Source: Dipteris shenzhenensis (taxonomy: Eukaryota; Polypodiophyta; Polypodiopsida; Gleicheniales). From it: a DNA stretch of 64,000 nucleotides. The stretch lies in the NCBI GenBank assembly GCA_047967505.1, contig CM106538.1; one strand, 5' to 3'. Below the pieces are notes generated by a model. That model had not been told where the DNA came from, did no database searches, and saw only the letters and a list, made by a program, of their open reading frames with translations. Below, piece by piece: positions 34,749 through 46,700 of this stretch. The translations under genes were made by a program, and so were the position numbers. Positions within the stretch are counted from its first letter, which is position 1. Every line of letters starts with the position of its first letter.

Positions 34749-37700
34749 GGACTGATACCATGACTCCCAGATATGTCGTGGGAGCTTTCGCATTGCCTAC
34801 TGGAGTCTCTTTAGAGCCTCAGAGATTTTTATTTTTTTCGAGATTTGAGTTTTTGAGATCATTATTTAGCTTAGCACTCAGCAGGGGTCTTACCGAGCCC
34901 TTTGCTTGAGTCAAAGGCGGCTTGTATGAGTTGTTCTGCAAATTGTACTGTCTCATAGGCCCGTGAGGCCTCCCGAAGATGCTAATACAACTCTCTCTCT
35001 CTCTCTCTCTCTCTTAATAACCACCCCCCCCACACACACTCACCCCACCCACCCTCCCCCCCCCCCCCACACACACACACACGCACGCGCGCATGCACGC
35101 ACAGAGAGACAAGTGGCAAGCTTGACTATTTCATTCTAGGGAGATTCTTTGTTAGCGTAGCTAGTAGCGCACAAGCTAGGGGAGCTTATAGAGCACTGGC
35201 TAATATATGCTCATAGGCACAAGTAACTGAAGCATGGGAGCAGGCTTTCCAAAACTCAAATCAGTGAAAAGCATGGGTACTGTCAGTGATATAGTGGAAA
35301 TTGGAATGCCGACCTGAACCAGGCTAGGTTAGAAAGAGAAACAAATCAAGATTCCTTCAAAAAGCAGGGAAAGCTTGCATAGAAAGAACTGGCCTGGTCT
35401 GCCCTCTAGACTTTGCTATGCTAAAGATATTTCTCTGTTGCTTCCACCTTGAATCTTCACTTTTCCCAAATACATCTGAAATATGTCATAGGTAGGAAAG
35501 ATGTAATTGAAAGGCGGCACTCAGATTTGAAGGAATAGAGAGATAGAGAGTGTGAGAGCAGGAGAGAGTGAGAGAGACGTAAGCTTGGAGACTGTAGTTG
35601 CTCAATAGAGTGTGTAAAGAGTACAACACAAAGTAGTGTAGATAAGGTTTTGTCATAGTGACAAAACCTTAGTAGTCACTAACCATAGTTAGTGAACTAA
35701 CTGCAGTTAGGGGGAAAAACCTCTAAATGAGGGAAAAGTGCCCCTAACTAACTTATTATATTACATTGGTCACTGCTGAATTATAGATATAATTCCAACA
35801 CCCCCCTGCAGTGCCAATGTCATGTACAAGGCTGATCAATCACCAAACGGATATAAGTTCAGGGCACTGCGAAATGCCTCGAACTTCTCACGTGGTAGCG
35901 CTTTGGTGAAGATATCTGCAACGTTGTCATGTGTGGACACAAAGATCATACTGATCTCTCCTGCATGTAGTTTCTCTCTGACATAATGATAGTGAACCTC
36001 AATGTGCTTCGTGCGAGCATGAAACACTGGATTCTTTGCCACTGCAATGGCACTCTGACTATCAGTGAGAATTGGAGAAGGACCCTCCAAAGACAGATAA
36101 AGATCAGCAAATAAACGTCTCAGCCAGACACATTCCACTGTTGCTGTGAAAGCTGCCCTGTACTCAGCTTCACATGATGAGGTAGCCACTGTAGATTGTT
36201 TCTTGCTTAGCCATGAAATGCAAGATTTTCCCAAAAAGAAACAATTGCCACTAGTGGACTGCCTAGTGTCATAATCACCAGCCCAATCTGAATCACTGTA
36301 GGCATGCATCTGCAAGTCACCCCCCCTGGGAAATAGTAAGCCAAAAGACTTGGTGCCTTGCAAATAACGGAAGATGCGCTTAACTGCCTGCCAATGCATA
36401 GTTTTAGGGCTGTGCATATACCTGCTCACCTGAGATACTGCAAACTGAATATCAGGCCTAGTATTGCAGAGATATATGAGGCATCCAACAGCTTGACTGT
36501 AAAGTGTGGCATCAACTGATTCTCCTGCATCATGCATTGTGAGTTTCAGCCCCGGTTCCATAGGAGTAGATATGGGCTTACACTCTTGCATGTTAAATCT
36601 GTCCAAAAGTTTCTGAACATACTTGGACTGAGACATAACAGTGCCACGTCTCTCATGAGAGAACTGGATCCCCAAATAAAAATGAAGCAGCCCCAAATCT
36701 GACATATCAAAGTGGGTCTGCAAATCAGTTTTGAAATCTGCAATTTTGTCGTCATTGGACCCTGTGAGCAGTAAGTCATCAACATAAAGAAGGATGACTA
36801 ATATTTCCCCCCCATCCATCTTGATGTAGAGGGTGCTCTCAGTAGGACTATTGTGCAGCCCCTTGCTGGTCAAAAAGGCATGTATCTTGGCATACCATGC
36901 ACGAGGGGCCTGTTTCAGCCCATATAAAGCTTTATTAAGCTTGCAGACTTGAAGTGCATTTGCTGTAATTTCAAAACCCGGAGGTGGTTTGACATACACT
37001 TCTTCCAGCAAGTCCCCATTTAAGAAGGCTGTTTTGATGTCCAACTGATGAACATTCCACTCAAAATGTGCAGCCATTGCAATTACTGAGCGGATGGTGG
37101 TCATCCGGGATGTAGGAGCAAAAGTCTCCTCATAATCTATGCCCTTTTTCTGAGCATAGCCTTTAGCAACCAGCCTAGCTTTATATCTGTCAATGGAGCC
37201 ATCTGGCTTCCGTTTGACTTTAAATACCCATCGTGTGCCAATAGCATGTTTACCCGGTGGCAAGTCCACAACATCCCAAGTCTGATTTTTGGCAATGGAC
37301 TGCAACTCATCGTGCATGGCATTCATCCAATGCACATTACCTTGTGCCTCTTCAAAGGTGGCAGGCTCCTCTTCATCAAGGAGAGTACCTGCATATGCTG
37401 ATTCCACTGAATTAGCACCTTCCATGTGCCTTGCTGCACTGCGAGTCCTGCCAGGTAACGGAGCATCAAGTTTACTCTCCCGGAGAGTCTGTAACAGCCA
37501 GTTTGGGACTGTTTTTGCTGCATGTATGTCTGCAATTTCTTGCTGTACCACTTGTTCCACTTCCTGTGGAGGAGGCATGACATCCCGTGGCGGAACTGAA
37601 GCATGTGAAGGTTGCTGTAAATTCTGATTTGGATCAGAAAAATCAGCAGGGGAACCCAAAGCAATGGGTAGCAACCCTTGAAATACATCTTCTGAAGGTG

Positions 37701-40700
37701 AAGGCATATGAAAATCAGCCTGAGTGTAAGCTGAATTTTCAGAAAATATCACATCTCTACTTACAATGATTTTGCGTGTAGCAGGATTGTAGAGACGATA
37801 CCCCTTGCTTTCTGCACTGTATCCAACAAATATGCATTTGATGGCTTTATCTGACAATTTGTGCCTAAATTCAACTGGCACATGTGCATAGGCAAGGCAT
37901 CCAAAGACTCGGAAGTGATCCACTGAAGGCTTCCTGTCATTCCAGACCTCAAAAGGAGTTTTTGTTTTTAAAGCCTTAGTGGGAGCCCTGTTCAAAATGT
38001 AATTGGCACACATCAAACCCTCTAACCAGAATTTATGAGGCATGTGTTTGCTTTTCAGCATACATCTGTCCATCTCCATGAGGGTTCTATTTTTCCTCTC
38101 AGCTTTGCCATTTTGCTGAGGGGTCAGCCTGACTGTGAGCTGATGCACAATACCCTTTTGTTTGAGGAAAGCATCAAATTCTGCAGATAGGTATTCCCCA
38201 CCTCTATCCGTGCGTAATATCTGTATCTTGAGCCCGGTTTCATTTTCAACCATGGCTGAAAAGTGTTTAAACACTGTGAACACTTCAGATTTCTTTTTCA
38301 GCCCATAAACCCAAGTAAAATTGGAGTAGTCATCAATAAATGTGACAAAGTAGAGATGACCACCCAATGAAGGAGTCCTCATGGGACCACAGACATCACT
38401 GTGTATAAGCTGCAATTTGCGAACAGCTTTAACTGAACCATCCTTTTTGAAGGGAAATCTATGCATTTTACCTAAAATGCACCCTTCACAGGCATGTGGA
38501 GGAGGTATTGCAAGAGGGGGCAATGCATCAACCATTGAAAATTTCTGAAGTGTCATCAAGCTGTTGTAATGCATGTGGCCATATCTGGCATGCCATAATT
38601 CTGCATTTTGCATGGCAACTGTAGGGGAAGAAATTGCCAAAGCATGAGCTGCTCTTTTCTGAAAAATATCAAGCTGAAAAAGCCCACGCAGCAGAGTACC
38701 AGATAACATTAAGGCATTGTTAGCTTCCCTGTCCCGGACAGCACATTTGTCATCCTCAAAGATGACCTGAAATCCATCTCTGTTAAGAGTGGACACTGAA
38801 AGGAGATTTTTGGTTATGCCAGGCACATATAAAACATCAGAAAGTCTGAAAATTGAGCCATCAATTGCAGTGAGCTCAACTTCTCCTGTGCCACGTACTG
38901 AATATGAGGAGTTATTGGCACAAGTGACTTTCTTACCAACAGGAGGTGGATGCAAGGAAGTAAAAAGAGACTTCCTCGAAGTGATGTGCTTGGATGCACC
39001 GCTGTCAAAATACCATATGTTCAGTGTTTCATCGACACTGAAAGCAGATGCATCTGAAGGAGAGTCAAAACTGCAAGTCAAAAATGCATAAGTGTCATCA
39101 CTGCATGAAGCTGTACTATCCCGAGCATCTGGAACAGCCAACCTAGAATCGGAAATGCAAGATAAAAAGGCATAATCTTGACCAACAAAGTTGGCTGCAG
39201 CATCCCCACTGTCAGATGCACAAGGGGCTGAATCTGAAACAGCCATTCCTGAGCTGTTTTTCTTTTCCTTTGCAATCCTTTTCCTGCATTCTGCTATGTG
39301 ATGACCTGGCTTTTTGCAGTAGTGACAGAAACCCTTCTTTTTGGGCTTGCTTGCATCACTTTTAGCCTTTTGTGAAGGCTGTCCTGACCCACTGGAAGGC
39401 TGATTTGCTGCTGTTTTTGCCTGTCCCTTTGTTTTTGATTTGAATTTTGAGAGCATGGCTTGTTCACCTGCACGTGAAGCCAAATTTTTCCTGGTCTGCT
39501 CTTCCTGAAGCAGAAGTCCTATCAGCTCATGAAAAGAAAGAGGATTTGCACCCCCCCTCAATGATAAATTGAGCGAAGTATGAAAGCTGAGATAAGACTC
39601 AGGAAGAGAATTCAGAGTGGTTGTAATCATCTCTGAATCAGGAATAATTTCATCTATATTTAACAACTGCTCTCTGAGATCCTGTAGCTTAGTGAGGTGG
39701 GCTGACATGGAGTCACCTTCCTCCATATGTGTATTGGTCAACTCTCTTTTTAAAAAAGATACCCTGGCATCATTCCGTGCTGCATACATGCTTTCCAAAA
39801 TATCCCACGCTGCCCTGGAGGTCTTACACGACCGGATATGCGGAATGATTGATCTTTTTACTGAAAGAGAGATGCAAGACAAAGCTAAGGCATCTCGTGA
39901 ATCCCATCTCTTTTGTTCAGGAGTATTAACTGTAGCTGCACCAACAACTTGTCCTGCAGCTGCACTTTGTGCACGACCTCTTCCACCTCCTTGATGAGGA
40001 GGGGTAGCAGGTGCAATATCTGCTGGTCGGATTTCATCCCCATTGACATAATCCCATAAATTACGAGAAATCAGAATATTACGTACCATGAAACTCCAGA
40101 GGGAGTAGTTGGTACCATCCAATTTGTCTTCCTGAGAAAGACCACCGAACTGAAAATCATTCTGATTTTGATGGGCCATATCTGAAAAAGGAATTGAAGC
40201 AGATACAAAGCTGAATTCCCTTACTGGGAATAAAATGCACAACTCCCAAAAAACACACCCAAGCACGGGCTGTATAAGCAACTTAGATTTCTGCACTTGA
40301 GCTGTCAGAAATCTGTCCAAGCATAGAACACTCTCCAAAATCTGCCAAAAGTGTTCCAAACACTCCAATAAAGGCAGTATATACTGAATACTCCAAAAAA
40401 TGCTCTCCAAACACAAAAGCCCCAATTTGTAGCTAAAAATTGCAGCCAGAAAGGGGTAAAATTACTAAAAGCCCCAAATCTGCAATTTTTGAACAAAAGC
40501 CCCAAATTTCAGACTAGATCTGCAGATCTGTCTGTAAAAGCCCCAAATGTACTCCCAGAAAATAACTGCCCCAATTTGTGGTTTCCTGCAAGATGAGCCT
40601 GTCCAAAAACACCTGTGGCTTAAGGCAACTGGTGTCGATCTGCAAGTACAGATTGTACAGCTGACAGAAGCAAGGACTGTACGGTCAGTACGAACTGTAC

Positions 40701-43700
40701 GGTCAGTACGGAACAGACCGTACGGTACTGATGACGCAGGTACAGTCGAAAAACAAAACTGTACGGAAGCAGGATGGCGATGATGTACGGCGAAAATGGT
40801 ACGGACGGCGGAACCTGTACGGCGTACGGCAAAATCTGTACGGACGGCGAAAATTGTACGGACAGCGGAATTCGTACGGCGTACGGCGAAATCTGTTCGG
40901 ACGGCGAAAACTGTACGGCGATGGTACGTCGGATTCCGTACAGTCGTACGGACTGTACGGACGAGTTGTAGCAGGGAGAGAACGTTGAGGGAGCTGGTGG
41001 CCCGAGGGTAGTTGAACCCGCTCTGATACCAAATGAAGGAATAGAGAGATAGAGAGTGTGAGAGCAGGAGAGAGTGAGAGAGACGTAAGCTTGGAGACTG
41101 TAGTTGCTCAATAGAGTGTGTAAAGAGTACAACACAAAGTAGTGTAGATAAGGTTTTGTCATAGTGACAAAACCTTAGTAGTCACTAATTATAGTTAGTG
41201 AACTAACTGCAGTTAGGGGGAAAAACCTCTAAATGAGGGAAAAGTGCCCCTAACTAACTTATTATATTACATTGGTCACTGCTGAATTATAGATATAATT
41301 CCAACAAGATTAACCTCCATGATGTAAGCTTGTAAGATGCTTAGTTTAATAGTTTAATGCCATAGGAGTTGCTCGGTGAGCTCCCCCCCCTCTGCCTGTG
41401 GCGGCTTGTAGGCTGCCCATGGCCTGTTTGCTCTCCCGCTGCCCGCCATGCCTCCCCCGCTCCATCTCCGCCCACCTCCGCCCCCTGCTCTGCCTCCGCC
41501 CGCTCTGCCCCCCTCGCTCCACCTCCGTCCTCGCCCCTACCCTCCGCCCTTACCCTCGCCCTCGCCCTTACCCTCCGCCCTCTTTGCCTCCCCTTGCTCC
41601 ACCTCCGCTCTGCCCGCCCCCCCGCTCTGCCTCCCCTTGCTCCACCTCCGCCTACCTCTGCCCCCTGCTCCGCCTTGCCTCCCCCGCTCCTCCTCCCTCT
41701 CCACTTCGGTCATCTCCCCCGCTCCACCTCCGCCTCCCCGCCCGCTACCTTCCTCGCTCCGTCCCCCCCTTGCTGCTCCCCTGCCCCCCCTCCCTCCCTC
41801 CTTCCGCCTCCTCGCCTCCCCTCCTTGCCGCCTCGCACCTCTTCCCGCCCTTCTACCCTCCCGCCAGCGTGCCCCTCCCGCCATTCCGCCTCCTCCCACC
41901 GTTCTCAGAGATGCTAGCAGCAGAGCGTAGCACTTGGGAGCAGTTCATTTTCATGATCAGTGGCAGAGACCCGTGGAGAGAGCCAGAGTTCAGCAGGACT
42001 CATGGCGGCCTTCTCTTCTCCTTTGGACAGAGGAGATACGATGGATTGCTCGAGAGATTAGACCGCTTCTATGTTGGGAACTGGGCATTACACAGAGGCG
42101 GTTCTACCGAGATTCTGGCAGGTACCACGATGTTCGACCACTCTCCAGTGGTACTTCACTTAGATCAGCCCCACCGAGGTCTCCCCCAGAAGGGGGTCCG
42201 CATTTCAGAGGACCTCCTGCAGGACGAGGAGATTCAATAGGTTATGACAGAGATATGGGAGCACTCAGAGATGGCACCGAGTGAGGGTTGGGCTGCGTGG
42301 GTGGCCGAAGCGATTCAGAGGAGCAGTGTGGAGCTACAGGCTCACGCCCTTAGGCGGAGGAGGACCCTTTAGGAGCGAGAGCGGGCTTTGAGGAGAGACC
42401 TCGCCTCCATCGAGAGGCTCAGGGAGCAGGACTTAGTTTCTCAGTGGCTTAGTGACAGATTGGAGAGCGCTCATCTCGAGCTTTAGGACACAGAGTTGCA
42501 ACGGGCTGAGTTCTCCTACCATTCCTCTCGGGCCCGATGGGTATAGCAGGGGGACAGGATGATGAAGCAGTTCTTTCAGACCACTGTGCCCCGATCGACC
42601 GGCACATAGATATAGCGTCTTCGGGACTCGCAGGACATCATGCACACTGACTCGCAGGAGATTCTTGACATGACCACCGAATTTTATAGCCAGCTCTTTC
42701 AGACAGAGAGGATGACGACCCCAGCTGCTCTTGTGGCCCGAGAGCTAGTTTGGGATCATGTTCCGACAGTAGTCTCGCGGGACTTATGCAGCAGACTTGA
42801 GGAGCCCTTCATAGATGAGGAGCTTTGGGAAGCCCTCAAGGCTCTCCCGACCCAAAAGTGCCCCGGGGAGGATGGCTTGACTTCGGCCTTCTTCCGAAAC
42901 TTATGGGACATTCTCTCTACCCCCTTCTGTTTAGTTTGCTAGGAGATTTTCGACACAGGCCTTCTTCCTCAGTCCTAGTGCAGGAGGTGGATGTGTTTGA
43001 TCCCGAAAGGGGGAGATAGGTCAGATATTCGACAGTGGAGGCCGATCACTCTGCTTGATACTGCATACAAGATTCTCGCCAAGGTCTTGAGTTTGCGGTT
43101 ACGGCCTCATCTTTCCAACATCATCCATGACACACAGATTGGGTTTGTCTAGGAGCACGACATCCTGGATAACATCTTCACGTTCTGGGAGGCAGTGGAT
43201 TGGTTCAGGGAGGAGTCACAGCCACTGGCCATCCTTCTCTTAAACTTTGAGAAGGCCTACGACAGGGTGGAGTGGTCTTTCCTGGAGGGCATTATGAGGA
43301 GATTGGGTTTCTCAGACAGATGGGTTAGAGGAGTTTCAGCGCTATACGCAAGGAGCTCTAGTCAAATGATTATTGGAGGATACACAGGCGAGGCCTTTCC
43401 TCTCTCTTGCTCGGTTGGCCAGGGCTGCCCACTAGCTTCCTTCCTCTTCCTGTTTGTAGCGGAGGCTCCCAATCAGGCAGGAGGAGGAGCTCCTTGACTC
43501 GGAGTTTGCAAATGACACGGCCTTGTATGTTGAGGGCACCACCACGAGTCTAGAGGGAGTCAGAGGCGCCTTGGCTATCTATTGTGAGGCCTCGGGGACA
43601 CGGATCAACTGGACGAAATCCATAGGCTTCTTCACGGGCTTTGAGGAGACACAGGAGATCCGTGATTGGGGGAGTGACTTTGGTTTTAGATGGATATCGC

Positions 43701-46700
43701 GGGGCTAGACAGTGAGATACCTCGGATGCCAGGTGGGTATTGACATTACAGAAGAGCAGCAGATTGCCTCGGTCCTTGAGAGTGTTCGGCACAAGCTTCT
43801 CTATTGGAGCTCGGCCAAACTCTCTCTCGCAGGTCACGCCTTAGTGGCAAACCTGGTCCTTGCCAATGCCTGGCATATTGCCTCCTGTTGGTGCTTTCAC
43901 AGAGGATGCATTGGGCAGCTCCGATGGTTGGTACGGAACTTCCTTTGGGTAGGTTCAGACGGCACGAGGAACACTAGGGCCCGAGTAGCTTGGCAGACGG
44001 TGATCATGCTGCAGGCACTGGGAGGCTTGGGTATCATTGATCGAGAGATGCAGAGTAGGGCCCTTTTGGGCAAGCTGGTGGTTCGTGGCCTCACCCTAGG
44101 TGCCGAGCCTTGGAAGCTCCTCTTACAGAGAGGGCTTCTGAGGAACACCCCACGCACTGGGGGATAGTGGCAGCCTTCACATAGATGGATCTTCTCAGAG
44201 GCCCCCTTTACGGGGAAGGGCTCCCCCCTGATGATGAGTCTTCACAGGGTTTGGCAGAGACTAGCAGGGGGTCTCATCCGTGCTCTGCCCCAATGTAGAG
44301 AGGAGTTCGAGCGTCAGCCCCTTATGTGGCACCCAGAGGTCAGGGATCAGGAGAGACGTATGCTTGGGCAACGGATTCACATTGGTTGGGCACAGTGGGA
44401 CAGTGGTCTAGCAGGGTCTTTTGGTCGCTGGAGCAAACTATTTATGGAGGCAGAGACAAGGCTTGACGCCCTAGCGTATCTGAGAGGGGAAGGGCAGCGG
44501 ATGGGCGAGATCGACTTAGCCATTCCTGAGTGCTGGTGGGAAGGACTTCACATTTGGAGAGATAGCAGATGGCTGGGGCAGTTTTCCCGTACGGGTGTTC
44601 CCTTGAGGATTTTGATGCAGCGCGGCAGCACGCACCCTGCTTCTTTTGTGTAGGACGTGGAGGCCTACTACAGCCCCTCACTGGGAGTGACCCTGAGATG
44701 GATGGGAGTCTTGATGGGATACATTGGTAGATGATCTGAGTGGTAGGACGCTTGGGGAAGGAGTGGCACATCGATCCTCCCAGTATCTCAGAGTAGGACG
44801 CCTCTCGATGGTGCCTTTGGCTATGGGAGGGTAGACCCCTGAGGGAGGTCCAGTGGGACCCTGGGGAGTGGTTCTGGCCCTCCAGGGGCGGCCTAGTTGA
44901 GACGATAGATGAGGTGCCTTTCTTTTCCTACACCACACTGATTGGCAGGAGACTTCAGATGGACTCCCTAGAGGGAGAGACACTGGGAGACCTAGAGAGT
45001 GCCCCAGGATGTTCACTCCAGGTTTTGGACGCGGTTGTGGTCCAGCTCGCAGCCGAGGAAGATTTCTTACTTCTTCTGGCTGGCAGCCCACGGAGGCTTG
45101 CCCATCAGCCCGTGGTTGGAGTAGATGCGAGTGGAGGGACAGTGCCACTACTGCTCAGATGGTGTCCTGGAGACTATCCCACACTGCCTATGGAGCTGTC
45201 GTAGCGCAGCGAGGATCTGGATGAGAGTCCTTAGGATCATGACACGCATGTAGAGTTTTCACAGAGACTACACCTGGGGGATGGTGGCTTGGTTGACAAA
45301 GGGAGGACACGCGTTCCAGATTGATGAGATCTCCCTAGCCTACCGGATACAGTGTCAAAGCATTTAGAGGATTGCACTCCACGAGGCAACCCCCCCTGAC
45401 GCCCTAGCTCCTCCTTCCCCTAGGGAAGACATTGTTTGGGAGGTGGTAGCCAGCATCACGGCTTGGAACATTGGGGTGGCTCGCTGCAGTCTCGTGATGG
45501 GAGAGCACCCAGTTCCACCCTTGGTTGCCATCTGGTAGAATATCATTTATACTCTACGGTCCACTTGGGAGCGTGGGACTCGAGGCTCCAGGGTGACTAT
45601 TGAGAGGCGTGCTTGTTTCTACAAGGCTTGGCCTGCAGGTGTTTTCTACATCTTCACTCCGCGAGGGATTTGCTGGCTGTATAGTCCCCCCACTTGGCTG
45701 TTAGCCCCAGTTCCCGAGATCCCCTAGGCAGTGAGCTGGGCTTCTCTTGAACAGGCCGGTTTTTCTTTCAGCCTTTTCTGGTTTTTTCATACTCAGCACC
45801 TTCGGGGCTGTCGTCTTGTATGAAATCTTTCAAGCATTAATAGAAGGTTCCTTTCTTTGAAAAAAGAAGAAGAAAGAACTGGCCTTATCCTGAGGAGGCA
45901 CTGCTTTTGGATGAGCAACTGATTAGCTCTAGTTGTATTCACTAGAATTTGTTACCGGTAATTAATAATAACTAGGTAAGACATTGAAGTGATGTGATGA
46001 TATGTTGGAAACTTTGCCCCATGAACCCTCTACCCTTCCTTTCTATTAATGTTCAGTCCAAGGGGTACCTAACCTAAATATGTCCAAACTTCTGGGATTT
46101 GTATCTAAAGCTAGAAATCTGTTCTGTTTGTGAAGTAGACTGATGTGAGTGCCTAAATGGTAAAGGATCTATCTCATATCTACACATGTCAAGAGGAGAG
46201 GAGAGATTATGGGAGTGCTTTCAATCTCATATGCATCTTGTTGACATACCACGTAGATGGTGATCTATTGACATATGACACGTTAGTGGCGTTCACCAAA
46301 GAACTTGTTGGCATGGAAGCTCATGATGTCAACAGTGACATGCACCAGGTGCACGAGCTCATGGTTAGGGTCACAGGCTCAATGTTTTTGTTCTGTATCA
46401 TAGATGAAAGATTCTGTGATCAGAGGGCTTTTGCAGCATCAGCTAGTACTATCAAGCAGGAAAATGTCTGCTGCATTGCTATCAGATTTGGTTGACCAGC
46501 CTCAGTCCATAATGAAAGTGTATGTAGTGGCTTCTGGGTTTTAATTTAAGGCTCCTGCAGCGTCGTGCTATGAGTTTTTTCTGTTGAGACTTGAACATAA
46601 TGCATTCAAAGTTTGTGGACGTACCTTTACATGTAACAAATAATTTTCATAAAAGCAAGAGAAATGCCTCCATTGCCTCCACAGATTACAAATGTGTCTC

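Larger units (their letters stand above)
35528..41306 (-). mobile_element. young full-length Ty1/copia retrotransposon
   Basis: 5779 bp, perfect 5-bp target duplication AGATT (35523-35527 and 41307-41311). The two 273-bp LTRs differ by eye at only two adjacent bases. A Met-tRNA primer site, an 854-bp leader, one uninterrupted 1447-codon gag-pol and a G6 polypurine tract are all present. Every part needed for autonomous transposition appears intact, so this is the best candidate for an active element in the window. It sits antisense within the host intron. Confidence 0.96.

Noticed and set aside
40180-40425. 82-residue N-terminal extension of the copia polyprotein
   Set aside because: It begins at TTG within the leader; the first ATG at 40179 gives a standard copia gag start.
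40620-41162. Overlapping arginine/proline-rich frames on both strands of the copia leader
   Set aside because: They arise from the GTACGG repeat, which lacks stops in several frames; no ATG-started, family-like protein.
41398-42240. Long Pro/Ser/Leu-rich frames in all + frames
   Set aside because: Product of the C-rich low-complexity tract; coding signal begins only with the LINE endonuclease after about 41980.
41920-44653. Nuclear recoding of UAG as Gln in the host
   Set aside because: The host DUF561 gene and the 63330 copia frame end in TAG, and the intact LINE and copia frames use CAG/CAA for Gln; methylation-driven C-to-T change is simpler. Kept only as a testable alternative.
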